Assembly: GCA_041666525.1 (NCBI GenBank)
Contig: JBAYGT010000001.1
Span: forward strand, 1-64,000
Reading direction: 5' to 3'
Length of the DNA stretch: 64,000 nt
Source of the DNA: JBAXTZ01 sp041666525
GTDB lineage: Bacteria > Bacillota > Negativicutes > JBAXTZ01
Shown piece after piece: positions 51,880-60,785 of the stretch. The notes beneath the pieces were generated by a model. It saw nothing but the letters and a program-made list of their open reading frames with translations, was not told where the DNA came from and searched no databases. Each line of letters starts with the position of its first letter. Position 1 is the first letter of the stretch. The translations under genes and the position numbers were made by a program.

Positions 51880-52242
51880 TCAATCTTTTTGAAACTTCAC
51901 ACCGTCAATATCGATGTTAACAGCCACAACCTCGGCTTCAACCATTTTCTCCACTGCTTCTTTTACATGGCGTTGCAGTGCCAAAACAACATCGGCAATT
52001 ATCACTCCATAGTCAACATATATACCGATAGTGATAGTGATTTTTTTATCATCAGAAATTTCAACACGTATCCCACGTTTTTTATCTGAACTTATTTTGT
52101 TTTTAATTTTCTCATAAAAACCGCGAGAAAATCCCGCAATACCAAATATTTCACCAACACTCATGGCAACTATTGAACAAATCGCATCATTATTGATATT
52201 TATCGAACCAATATTAGTGTTATGCACAACATTACTATCCAT
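51880..52242 (-). CDS. Asp23/Gls24 family protein
   Basis: A 120-residue Asp23-type protein, with NINNDAICSIVAMSVGEIFG, IGIYVDYGVIIADVVLALQR and EMVEAEVVAVNIDIDGV-like ending. Often precedes nusB in Firmicutes. Start at 52242 ATG or GTG at 52254. Linked to envelope stress in some relatives; role here unknown. Confidence 0.88.
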   Translation of the reverse strand: MDSNVVHNTNIGSININNDAICSIVAMSVGEIFGIAGFSRGFYEKIKNKISSDKKRGIRVEISDDKKITITIGIYVDYGVIIADVVLALQRHVKEAVEKMVEAEVVAVNIDIDGVKFQKD

Positions 52243-52268
52243 ACTATACTTCACAAAGCAAAGCAGTC

Positions 52269-52303
52269 TCCCGGTGAAGAAATAACCTTCATTGGGAGAC
52301 CCA
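52269..52303 (-). terminator. Hairpin after efp
   Basis: Minus strand GTCTCCC...GGGAGAC outer stem with an inner AATGAAG/CTTCACC extension. The T-run is weak, so it may be an attenuator. Confidence 0.55.
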
Positions 52304-52306
52304 CAA

Positions 52307-52870
52307 CTATTTGCTCGCTCTTTCTATATATTCACCGGAACGGGTATCGACCCGTAACACATCACCCTGTTCAATAAACAGCGGTACGCGCACTGTATGA
52401 CCGGTTTCTAAAACCGCGGACTTACTGCCGCCGGTTGCTGTATCGCCCTTGATACCAGGATCAGTTTCAGTTACAACCAATTCCACCGATGTCGGCAAGT
52501 CGATACCGATAACCTGTCCTTGAAAAAACATTACATCAATATCCATGTTTTCTTTCATGAAATTCACGGCGATGCCTAGCTGCTCTTTGGTCAATTCTAC
52601 TTGTTCATAGTTTTCATTATCCATGAAATTATACAAACCGTCACTCAGATACAAAAATTGCATCTTGCGCTTATCAACATGCCCCTTGGCAACTTTCTCA
52701 CCGGCATTAAAAGTTCGTTCAACAACCGCACCAGTCCGAAGGTTTTTCAGTTTTGCACGTACAAACGCAGCGCCCTTTCCTGGCTTTACGTGCTGAAAAT
52801 CAATTATCTGCCAGGCATTATTGTCAATTTCAATTGTCACACCATTTCTAAAATCATTACTTGATATCAT
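52307..52870 (-). CDS. efp: Elongation factor P
   Basis: A 187-residue EF-P, which relieves ribosome stalling at polyproline. Three OB-like domains; the tip loop is KPGKGAAF with Lys32, as in Firmicute EF-Ps. VVTETDPGIKGDTATGG and the terminal YIERASK region are typical. Followed upstream by an aminopeptidase gene in the usual order. Confidence 0.97.
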   Translation of the reverse strand: MISSNDFRNGVTIEIDNNAWQIIDFQHVKPGKGAAFVRAKLKNLRTGAVVERTFNAGEKVAKGHVDKRKMQFLYLSDGLYNFMDNENYEQVELTKEQLGIAVNFMKENMDIDVMFFQGQVIGIDLPTSVELVVTETDPGIKGDTATGGSKSAVLETGHTVRVPLFIEQGDVLRVDTRSGEYIERASK

Positions 52871-52886
52871 CTATTCCTCCAAAATA

Positions 52887-53957
52887 TTATAACTCAATCA
52901 ATCGCTTATCAAAGCTGGTCAAAATTTCGCAGCCATTTTCTTTAACAACTACATCGTCTTCGATACGAACACCGCCAAAACCGGGTACATATATTCCTGG
53001 TTCAACAGTAACTATGTTATTAATTTGTAAAATCGTTGGTTCGGCAGCGTACGACAGTCCCGGTGCTTCATGCACCAGCATTCCCAAGCCGTGTCCCAAG
53101 CCATGTCCAAAGCACTCGCCGTATCCGGCCGCCGTTATATAATCACGAGCCACCTTATCTACTGAGTGGTTTTCCACACCGGCTCGCACCGCTTGCAGTG
53201 CCGCCAACTGAGCTGCAAGCACTGTATCATATATTACACGATGTTTTTCGCTGGCTTTTCCCACGACAAACGTGCGGGTAATATCTGAATTATACCCCTT
53301 GAAATATGCCCCAAAATCAAGCGTGACAAAATCTCCGCTTTCTATCAACTTGTCACTAGCCCGGCCATGCGGTAATGCTGAACGTACACCGGATGCGACA
53401 ATAATATCAAAAGCCGAACCGTCAGCACCGGCTTTACGCATATATGTTTCCAGCAAAATCGCGATATCGCGTTCTTTTGCCCCCGGACATATTTCCTTGA
53501 TGACTTTGTTAAGCGCCATTTCAGCAATTTCAACCGCAGTTTCTATAATGCGAATTTCATTTTCATCTTTTTCTTTACGCAAATCAGCTAGTTTTAGCGG
53601 AACCAGCTCAAAGTCCGCAAATGCATTATCAAGAGCTGTTTTTGCGTCGACAGTTATAAAATCACTTTCAAAGCCAATTCGTTTAAAACCGGCTGACCTT
53701 GCCTGAACGGCAATTTCCGTCAAAGAATTTTGAATAGCCTTTACAATTTCCCATTGTGATGCCTGCTGACTTGCTTGCTCCATATAGCGAAAATCTACAA
53801 ACAATTTGCGATACTCACAGGAATAATCACACAATACCATTCCTGCCGAACCGGTAAATCCGGTTATGTATCGCCTTGATTCCGGTTTGTTAATTAACAT
53901 GGCGTCCACGCCGGATGATTTCAAGAATGAACTTAACCGATTATAACGAGCAATCAT
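52887..53957 (-). CDS. Xaa-Pro aminopeptidase (M24)
   Basis: A 356-residue M24B metallopeptidase. Creatinase-like N-terminal domain (1-125), then the pita-bread fold with FVTLDFGAYFKGYNSDITRT (Asp ligands), GHGLGHGLGMLVHEAPG and VTVEPGIYVPGFGGVRIEDD (Glu). The start overlaps aroQ by 4 bases. Confidence 0.94.
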   Translation of the reverse strand: MIARYNRLSSFLKSSGVDAMLINKPESRRYITGFTGSAGMVLCDYSCEYRKLFVDFRYMEQASQQASQWEIVKAIQNSLTEIAVQARSAGFKRIGFESDFITVDAKTALDNAFADFELVPLKLADLRKEKDENEIRIIETAVEIAEMALNKVIKEICPGAKERDIAILLETYMRKAGADGSAFDIIVASGVRSALPHGRASDKLIESGDFVTLDFGAYFKGYNSDITRTFVVGKASEKHRVIYDTVLAAQLAALQAVRAGVENHSVDKVARDYITAAGYGECFGHGLGHGLGMLVHEAPGLSYAAEPTILQINNIVTVEPGIYVPGFGGVRIEDDVVVKENGCEILTSFDKRLIEL

Positions 53958-54394
53958 TTTCCCTCCATCAACATTGTCGCCGCTTTAAGCGCCAACAAGT
54001 AACTTTTAGCGCCAAATCCAAAAATTACGCCTGAACACACCGCTGAAATTACCGAAACATGTCGAAACTCTTCACGCGCCTTGATATTGCTCATATGCAC
54101 CTCAATAACTGGTACGCCAATTGAAGCAATAGCGTCCCTGATGGCGATGCTGTAATGTCCGTAGGCACCGGGATTAATTACCACCGTCGCATAGTTTCCA
54201 TCGGCTGCATGCAAGCGGTTAATCAACTCCCCTTCAATATTGGATTGAAAAAAATCAACTACGACATTTTCGAATTTTGCTTGCCGTAAAATATCCGCAT
54301 TAATATCCGCCAAAGAATTCGTACCGTAAATATCCGGTTCACGTTTTCCTAACAGATTCAGATTAGGACCATTGATGATCAGTACATTTCTCAC
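53954..54394 (-). CDS. aroQ: Type II 3-dehydroquinate dehydratase
   Basis: A 146-residue enzyme of the shikimate pathway. GPNLNLLGKREPDIYG (catalytic Tyr23), NPGAYGHYSIAIRDAI and EVHMSNIKAREEFRHVSV are hallmarks. Forms a dodecamer in relatives. Confidence 0.96.
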   Translation of the reverse strand: MRNVLIINGPNLNLLGKREPDIYGTNSLADINADILRQAKFENVVVDFFQSNIEGELINRLHAADGNYATVVINPGAYGHYSIAIRDAIASIGVPVIEVHMSNIKAREEFRHVSVISAVCSGVIFGFGAKSYLLALKAATMLMEGK

Positions 54395-54563
54395 AAAACA
54401 CCTTCATTCTATCGAATTTCAGCATATTTTACAATTAAATTGTAGATATTATAGCATACTTCATCGGCTTTTTTGACAATATTACCATTTGTTTTGCGTC
54501 AGATGTTTTATTCAATCCTAAAACATGATAGAATAATCTGTGAAATATATGGGAGTTGCGAAT

Positions 54564-56363
54564 ATGAAAAATTTTAAATATCTTGTTTTTTCGTTGATGA
54601 TCATGACAACATTTTACTGTTCTCAATATTGTCCGAATTATGCGATTGCGGCCAGTTCCGAAGCTAGTTTTTCTAATGTTGTTACAACAGAAGGTACGTA
54701 TGCCTTAATCGAATGCGAAACTCCAAGCGTTGCAAAAGATCGTGCTAATTTTATCGCACTTTCCAATGCATACACGCTTTTTGCTAAATCACTAAAAAAC
54801 TATCCACCAATTGTTCAAAAAAACCTAACTGATAATCAGGCGCTCATCCTCGCTGAAGCGTTAACCACTTCGGCAACGATTGCGCACTCCACCAAAAACA
54901 TCGATAATACGAATTACTATTATGTTAAATCGTTAAACACAATTGATTTGATTAATTTATCAAACACTCTCGCTATAGTGCTTGACTCTCAAATCAGTTC
55001 ATTAGTCAGTAGCGTTAATTCAGCTTTTGATAAAAATTCTGCAGAAAATAACGAATTACTAACTAAGTACACAAATTCTAAGAACAAACTGGAGCAGCAA
55101 TCCATAAAAAATAAAATCGCTGCCAACGAAGCTGAATTTGAAGCATTAAACTACACTCTGCAATCTTTTATTGCATATGCAAACGGTGATTATGATAACG
55201 GCAAAAGCACTGCAAGCAAAGCGATCAATTTTGTTAAAAACTTTGCAAGTTCTTACTTTATCCGCGGTTTAAACCTAATGGCTGCTAAAGATCCGACCGG
55301 AGCAATAATTGATTTCACCCTTGCAATAGAGAATAATCCGAAATTTTATGACGCCTATTACGACCGTGCTACACTCTACATTGACATTAGCGATACGGAA
55401 AAAGCAATTGCTGATTTAACTGTTTGTATTGATTTGCGACCGAATTCGGTTGACCCCTACATTCTGCGGGGAACACTATACGCAAAAAAACACAGAAACG
55501 ACCTAGCACTTGCTGATTTTAACCAAGCACTTGTTTTAGATGATAAAAATGCGCCAGCCTACTTAAAACGAGCCAATATCTACTATGATAAAGGAAATTT
55601 TGATTTAGCATTAACTGATTTTCAAAAAGCTGCTGATCTTGGAATTAACGACGCGCCAGTTTTCCTGATAATCGGCAACTTAAGTTATGAACAAAAAAAA
55701 TACAGTGACGCCATTATAGCGTATAATAAATATTTAGCCATCACCCGCCGTGACACCAATGTCTATATGAAACTAGGAAATTGCTATGACCAGTTGCAAC
55801 AATACGAAACTGCAATTGTAGAATATTCTAATGCGTTGCAATTTGATAAGACCGCGCAAATGTATTTTTCACGGGCAAATGATTATTATTTGGTAGCTGC
55901 AGGTAATAAAGAGCAGTACGATCTTGCAATCTCCGATTGTTCATCAGTAATTGCGCTGGATTCTGGTAATGTTGATGCCTACATTCTTCGGGGCCGTTCA
56001 TATAAGGCTATACAAAATCTGGATTCGGCGATTGCAGATTTTTCCAAAGCTGTTGAGTTGAATCCGGCGAACTCAAAATTGGCAGCCGCTTTTAATTACC
56101 GCGCTTGGTGCTATGCAGCAAAAGGCGGTAACAGCAACAATATCCATGCCACTCAGGATTTTCTGAAAGCTCAGATAGTTGATCCGACTAACCCAGATTA
56201 CGATTATAGTCTCGCTCAATTTTATGATGGTATCAATTTCGCTAAACCTGATACAATTAACGCCTATAAATCATTTATAAAAAAAGCAGCAGCCAAACCT
56301 GACTACAAAGAAAAAATCGACGCAGCCACTAAACGAATTCTGGAGCTTGGCGGAAAAATTTAA
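54564..56363 (+). CDS. Exported TPR-repeat protein
   Basis: A 599-residue protein. A signal peptide ends near residue 30 (NYAIAA). After a helical region come about ten tetratricopeptide repeats (about 220-560), for example YFIRGLNLMAAKDPTGAIID and AYLKRANIYYDKGNFDLALTDF. The start at 54564 has GGGAG upstream. TPRs suggest a scaffold in the periplasm; partner unknown. A weak TAGAAT lies at 54527-54532. Confidence 0.85.
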   Translation: MKNFKYLVFSLMIMTTFYCSQYCPNYAIAASSEASFSNVVTTEGTYALIECETPSVAKDRANFIALSNAYTLFAKSLKNYPPIVQKNLTDNQALILAEALTTSATIAHSTKNIDNTNYYYVKSLNTIDLINLSNTLAIVLDSQISSLVSSVNSAFDKNSAENNELLTKYTNSKNKLEQQSIKNKIAANEAEFEALNYTLQSFIAYANGDYDNGKSTASKAINFVKNFASSYFIRGLNLMAAKDPTGAIIDFTLAIENNPKFYDAYYDRATLYIDISDTEKAIADLTVCIDLRPNSVDPYILRGTLYAKKHRNDLALADFNQALVLDDKNAPAYLKRANIYYDKGNFDLALTDFQKAADLGINDAPVFLIIGNLSYEQKKYSDAIIAYNKYLAITRRDTNVYMKLGNCYDQLQQYETAIVEYSNALQFDKTAQMYFSRANDYYLVAAGNKEQYDLAISDCSSVIALDSGNVDAYILRGRSYKAIQNLDSAIADFSKAVELNPANSKLAAAFNYRAWCYAAKGGNSNNIHATQDFLKAQIVDPTNPDYDYSLAQFYDGINFAKPDTINAYKSFIKKAAAKPDYKEKIDAATKRILELGGKI

Positions 56364-56374
56364 TAAAAAAAGAA

Positions 56375-56408
56375 ACGGCTTGCAAAATTGCAAGCCGTGA
56401 TTTTTTTG
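56375..56408. terminator. Bidirectional terminator, TPR gene and tRNA-Leu
   Basis: Stem ACGGCTTGCA/TGCAAGCCGT with a 4-base loop and T-runs on both strands. Its right end abuts the CCA end of tRNA-Leu. Confidence 0.88.
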
Positions 56409-56489
56409 GTGCGGGAGACAGGAATCGAACCTGCACGGTTGCCCGCTAGATCCTAAGTCTAGTGCGTCTGCCAGTTCCGCCACTCCCGC
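56408..56489 (-). tRNA. tRNA-Leu(TAG)
   Basis: 82-nt class II tRNA with long variable arm and encoded CCA on the minus strand. The anticodon loop CTTAGGA gives TAG (Leu, CUA codons). Acceptor GCGGGAG pairs with CTCCCGC. Confidence 0.95.
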
Positions 56490-56561
56490 GAGCATACGTA
56501 TTATAATAGATAACTCAGGCTATGTCAACTGACATAGCCCCTGCGGCAATAAACACCACTA

Positions 56562-57887
56562 TCAACAAACTTCCGCTAACAAATCATAAGCAAAACCTGC
56601 AACGATCCTGGCGCTTACCCATTGGCCAATTTCCAATTGCTTATTAGTTTCTAAATAAATACAACCATCAACTTCAGGTGCCTCGTACTGTGACCGGCCA
56701 TAGGCTTGTCCGTCTTCATAGCCTTCAACCAGAACCTGTAATTCCTGACCAACGCGCTTGCGGTTAATTTCCTCAGAAATCGCACTCTGTTCGGCCATTA
56801 ATTGGTGAAAGCGTTCGTTTTTTACTGCCTCATCTATCTTTTCAGGATATTCATAAGCTACTGTTCCTTCTTCGGCGGAGTATTCAAAAACGCCGACGTT
56901 ATCAAAGCGCTGCTCAACAATAAACTCCTTCAACTCAGTAAAATCCGCTATTGACTCGCCAGGAAAGCCCACTATAAAAGATGTACGAATTGCCACATCA
57001 GGAATCAACGCACGCAATTTTTTGATAAGCCGTTTTACTTCATCCTTGCTATCCTTACGCAGCATTTTGAACAGCACTTCATCTGCTGCATGTTGCAACG
57101 GTAAATCAATATATTTGCAAATTTTGGGTTGGATTGCCATACACTCAATAATTTCGTCAGTCAAATGTCGCGGATAACAATAAAGTATGCGTACCCAAAA
57201 CTCACCTTCAATGGCGCAAATTTCCGTTAATAACTCTGCCAATCGCGGCCTGCCATATAAATCCGTGCCGTAATTTGTGGTGTCTTGAGCGATCAAGTTG
57301 ATTTCCTTTACACCATTGGCAACATGTTTTGTTACCTCAGCAACAACATCCTCAAAATCACGACTCTGCATCTTACCACGAATGAGCGGAATCGCGCAAA
57401 AAGCACAGCGATTGCTGCACCCATCGGCAACTTTTACATAAACGTAGTGCTGCGGCGTCAGTTGAATACGGCTGTCGCTGGTTCTCTGCAGATTTAGTGC
57501 TTCGCCGACTGTAACAACTCGCTTCGATTGATCTATCCCGCCGAGTAGCTCCGGAATATCACGCCACTTTCCGGTACCTACCACAGCATCCAATTCCGAC
57601 AGCTCAGCCAAAAGTTCGGCACCATAGCGTTGTGCCAAACAACCGGCAGCTATAACTCTAAAATTTGGATTAGTTGCTTTTCGTGCGGCGATTTCAATAA
57701 TTTTATCAATCGCCTCTTGCTTCGCCGAATCAATAAAACCACAAGTATTAATAATTGCTGCATCCGCATCATTCCAGTCATCAACAAGTACATAGCCGCA
57801 ACTCTCGAGCAGACCGGATATTAGCTCCGAATCAACTAAGTTTTTTGCACAACCAAGACTCACTACTGCAACAGTTTTCTTTTGCAT
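56562..57887 (-). CDS. rimO: Ribosomal protein uS12 methylthiotransferase RimO
   Basis: A 441-residue radical-SAM methylthiotransferase for Asp88 of S12. UPF0004 domain (VVSLGCAKNLVDSELISGL), radical SAM CxxxCxxC in GCSNRCAFCAIPLIRG, and a C-terminal TRAM domain (about 375-441). ATG at 57887 with GAGG upstream; an ATG-equivalent at 57917 extends by ten residues. Confidence 0.96.
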   Translation of the reverse strand: MQKKTVAVVSLGCAKNLVDSELISGLLESCGYVLVDDWNDADAAIINTCGFIDSAKQEAIDKIIEIAARKATNPNFRVIAAGCLAQRYGAELLAELSELDAVVGTGKWRDIPELLGGIDQSKRVVTVGEALNLQRTSDSRIQLTPQHYVYVKVADGCSNRCAFCAIPLIRGKMQSRDFEDVVAEVTKHVANGVKEINLIAQDTTNYGTDLYGRPRLAELLTEICAIEGEFWVRILYCYPRHLTDEIIECMAIQPKICKYIDLPLQHAADEVLFKMLRKDSKDEVKRLIKKLRALIPDVAIRTSFIVGFPGESIADFTELKEFIVEQRFDNVGVFEYSAEEGTVAYEYPEKIDEAVKNERFHQLMAEQSAISEEINRKRVGQELQVLVEGYEDGQAYGRSQYEAPEVDGCIYLETNKQLEIGQWVSARIVAGFAYDLLAEVC

Positions 57888-57894
57888 ATCTGCC

Positions 57895-59721
57895 TCATTT
57901 CTTTCGTCTGAAATCACGTTTTGTGATCAGATTTGCCCGCTCCGGACGTACCAGACAATTTTTACCAAATCCAATCAAATCATTGCGTCTTAGAATACTT
58001 AAGGCAGCAATTACCGCGTCACGATTTTCCGGTTTATAATACTGCATCAACGCGCGTTGTAGCCGTCGTTCGCGTTCCGAGCGCGGAATATATATTTTCT
58101 CCCCAGTCATTGGATGAATGCCGGTATAATACATACAAGTCGACATACTACCCGGGGTGGGAATAAAATCTTGCACCTGTTCCGGCCGATAACCATGATC
58201 ACGAAGAAATTCTGTAAGTTCAAGTGCTTCCTTCAACCCGCACCCCGGATGGCTGGCCATAAAATATGGTACCAGATATTGTTCCTTCCCAATTGCTTGG
58301 TTAATTTTTTTGAATTGATCAGCAAACTTTATAAACACTTCCGATCGGGATTTTCCCATCGCAGTAATGACTTTTTCCGAAACATGTTCCGGTGCTACCT
58401 TCAGTTGTCCACTGACATGAAAACTACATAGCTCTCGCAAGAATTCGCTGTTGTTTTCGGCCAACAAATAATCATAACGAATTCCTGAGCGCACGAAGAC
58501 CTTCTTGATTTTCGGCAATTTTCGCAATTCGCGCAACACGGACAAATATTCACTGTGATCGGCATTTATTGCTTTGCATGGTTGTGGAAACAAACACTGC
58601 TTATCAGCACAGGTTCCAATTTGCAACTGTTTTTGACAAGCGGGGTGACGAAAATTTGCCGTCGGTCCGCCGACATCATGAATATAGCCCTTAAAATCAG
58701 GCATATTCGTCAACAATTTCGCCTCCTCAACTAGCGACTGCTTGCTGCGCCGTTGAATAATCCGTCCCTGATGGAAATGCAAGGCACAAAAGTTACAACC
58801 ACCAAAACAACCGCGCGATGACACCAAACTAAACTTAACTTCTTCGAGTGCCGGAACCCCCAGCTGCGCGTACGAAGGATGCACAGCTCTGCAAAACGGC
58901 AAAGCGTATATTTCGTCCATCTCCACATCGGTAAGTGGACGCATCGGACGATTTTGCAACAAAAACTTATCACCATGCTTCTGGGCAATCACTTTGCCGC
59001 GAATTGGATCTTGCTCCTGATATTGCACTTTAAACGCTTCGGCGAAAAGAATTTTGCTGCGGACAACTTCTTCGTAACTTGGAATTACTAAAGCATTTTT
59101 GGGCGGATCAGCTACAATTGCACATGTTCCCGGAATATTTGTCATTTTCCACAAAGCCTTGCCGGAGTTTAAGCGATCGGCAATTTCACCAATTGCCAAT
59201 TCACCCATACCATACACCAACAAATCAGCACGCGAGTCCAATAAAATCGAACGACGTATTTTATCACTCCAATAATCGTAATGCGCAAACCGCCGCAAGC
59301 TGGCTTCGATACCGCCGATTATTACCGGTACATCTTTCCAAAGCTCACGAACCCGGTTGCCATAAACAATTACTGCCCGATCCGGCCGCAGTCCGGCCTT
59401 ACCACCGGGTGAATAAGCATCACTACTTCGGATTTTTTTTGCAGCCGTATATTTGCATAACATTGAATCAAGATTTCCCGAAGTAATCAAAAAACCTAGT
59501 CGTGGTCGGCCGAGTTTTCCAAAATCAGTAGTAGTCTGCCAATCAGGCTGGCTGATAATCGCAACTTTGTAACCCCGATGTTCAAGATACCTGCCAATTA
59601 TTGCTGCGCCAAACGACATATGGTCAACATAAGCATCGCCAGTTATTAAAATAAAATCGGGTTGTTGCCAACCCAATGATTCAAATTCATCTTTAGTTGT
59701 TGGAATAAATCGTCTTTCCAT
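57895..59721 (-). CDS. YgiQ family radical SAM protein
   Basis: A 608-residue YgiQ-type protein: vitamin-B12-like N-terminal domain (DFILITGDAYVDHMSFG), then radical SAM CxxxCxxC in SSRGCFGGCNFCALHFHQGR and the DUF3362-like C-terminal region. Function of the family is unknown. The start overlaps mnmH by 29 bases; GGGG lies upstream. Confidence 0.92.
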   Translation of the reverse strand: MERRFIPTTKDEFESLGWQQPDFILITGDAYVDHMSFGAAIIGRYLEHRGYKVAIISQPDWQTTTDFGKLGRPRLGFLITSGNLDSMLCKYTAAKKIRSSDAYSPGGKAGLRPDRAVIVYGNRVRELWKDVPVIIGGIEASLRRFAHYDYWSDKIRRSILLDSRADLLVYGMGELAIGEIADRLNSGKALWKMTNIPGTCAIVADPPKNALVIPSYEEVVRSKILFAEAFKVQYQEQDPIRGKVIAQKHGDKFLLQNRPMRPLTDVEMDEIYALPFCRAVHPSYAQLGVPALEEVKFSLVSSRGCFGGCNFCALHFHQGRIIQRRSKQSLVEEAKLLTNMPDFKGYIHDVGGPTANFRHPACQKQLQIGTCADKQCLFPQPCKAINADHSEYLSVLRELRKLPKIKKVFVRSGIRYDYLLAENNSEFLRELCSFHVSGQLKVAPEHVSEKVITAMGKSRSEVFIKFADQFKKINQAIGKEQYLVPYFMASHPGCGLKEALELTEFLRDHGYRPEQVQDFIPTPGSMSTCMYYTGIHPMTGEKIYIPRSERERRLQRALMQYYKPENRDAVIAALSILRRNDLIGFGKNCLVRPERANLITKRDFRRKK

Positions 59722-60781
59722 ACCACCCCTCAATCAACCTGCTAACCGCTTTCGCCGCAGTCGTTAAATCATTGCCGTCAACCACTGCTGCAAATTCGCT
59801 TTCTGGTGCTGCTTCATAACCATAAAGATGATCATAATATTTCTCCAATAGCAATTTGGTGAACGCCGGATACTCGCGATTACACAGCAACGTCTCTAAT
59901 AACGTGTAAGTATTTTTCCCAAGCTTTCGGTTCAGAACTTGCAAACTCAAAGCCAACTCTGCACCATCAAATTCTGGCGAATCAGTATATTCTTTAACCA
60001 AACGCTCGGTACGAACATCAATATCAGTTCTTAATAGTATTTTTTTACCAATAGCCATTTTTGAAAACAAGCAATCAGGAATATACACGTTGCCGATACG
60101 TTTACTTTCACATTCCACTAAAATATATTCAGCATTTGCATATTTTTTCAACTCCGCCAACAGCAATATGTCAAAATTGTGCGCCGTCTGCATGCAACCC
60201 AAACCAGCGCCGCCAAATGCCGAACCGCGATGGTTGGCCAATTGCTCCAAATCAATCACCGCAAATCCAGTAGCCTTTAGCTGGTTCAACAGTTCGGTTT
60301 TTCCAGAACCGGTTGAACCGCAAAGTACAACAACTTCTGCACTTACTTCAAATTTATTCAATTCATTAAGAACCAACGCGCGATATTGTTTGTAACCACC
60401 AACCAACTGTCTGGTAAATACATCGGCCAGCCCTAATAATGTCACTGCAGTTTTTGACCGCATACCGCCACGCCAACAATAAACAACCAGTTGCACGCCT
60501 CGCGGTAAGTTTTTGAACTGCTCAATAAAATACGGCAGTTTTTGCGCAACTAGCGATAAACCAAAAGTCTTTGCGGTCTCTTTACCTTTCGTTTTATATA
60601 TTGTCCCTACGACCGCCCGCTCGGCATCATTGAACAACGGAATATTTATTGCATTTGGCAGACATCCGGCGGTGTATTCACCCGGCGAACGCACATCAAC
60701 AAAAACAACTCGATCACGCGTCAATGCCTCAGTAATTTCTATCGTTGGCATCATGCCCTGGTTATTATTTATTTCACTCAT
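59693..60781 (-). CDS. mnmH: tRNA 2-selenouridine synthase MnmH/SelU
   Basis: A 362-residue enzyme converting s2U34 to se2U34. Rhodanese domain with Cys102 in VYCWRGGMRSKTAVTL, then a P-loop domain (CGSTGSGKTELLNQL). Implies selenophosphate use; SelD is not in the window. Start at 60781, 5 bases after ftsK; a longer in-frame start at 60820 overlaps it. Confidence 0.92.
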   Translation of the reverse strand: MSEINNNQGMMPTIEITEALTRDRVVFVDVRSPGEYTAGCLPNAINIPLFNDAERAVVGTIYKTKGKETAKTFGLSLVAQKLPYFIEQFKNLPRGVQLVVYCWRGGMRSKTAVTLLGLADVFTRQLVGGYKQYRALVLNELNKFEVSAEVVVLCGSTGSGKTELLNQLKATGFAVIDLEQLANHRGSAFGGAGLGCMQTAHNFDILLLAELKKYANAEYILVECESKRIGNVYIPDCLFSKMAIGKKILLRTDIDVRTERLVKEYTDSPEFDGAELALSLQVLNRKLGKNTYTLLETLLCNREYPAFTKLLLEKYYDHLYGYEAAPESEFAAVVDGNDLTTAAKAVSRLIEGWYGKTIYSNN

Positions 60782-60785
60782 TGTT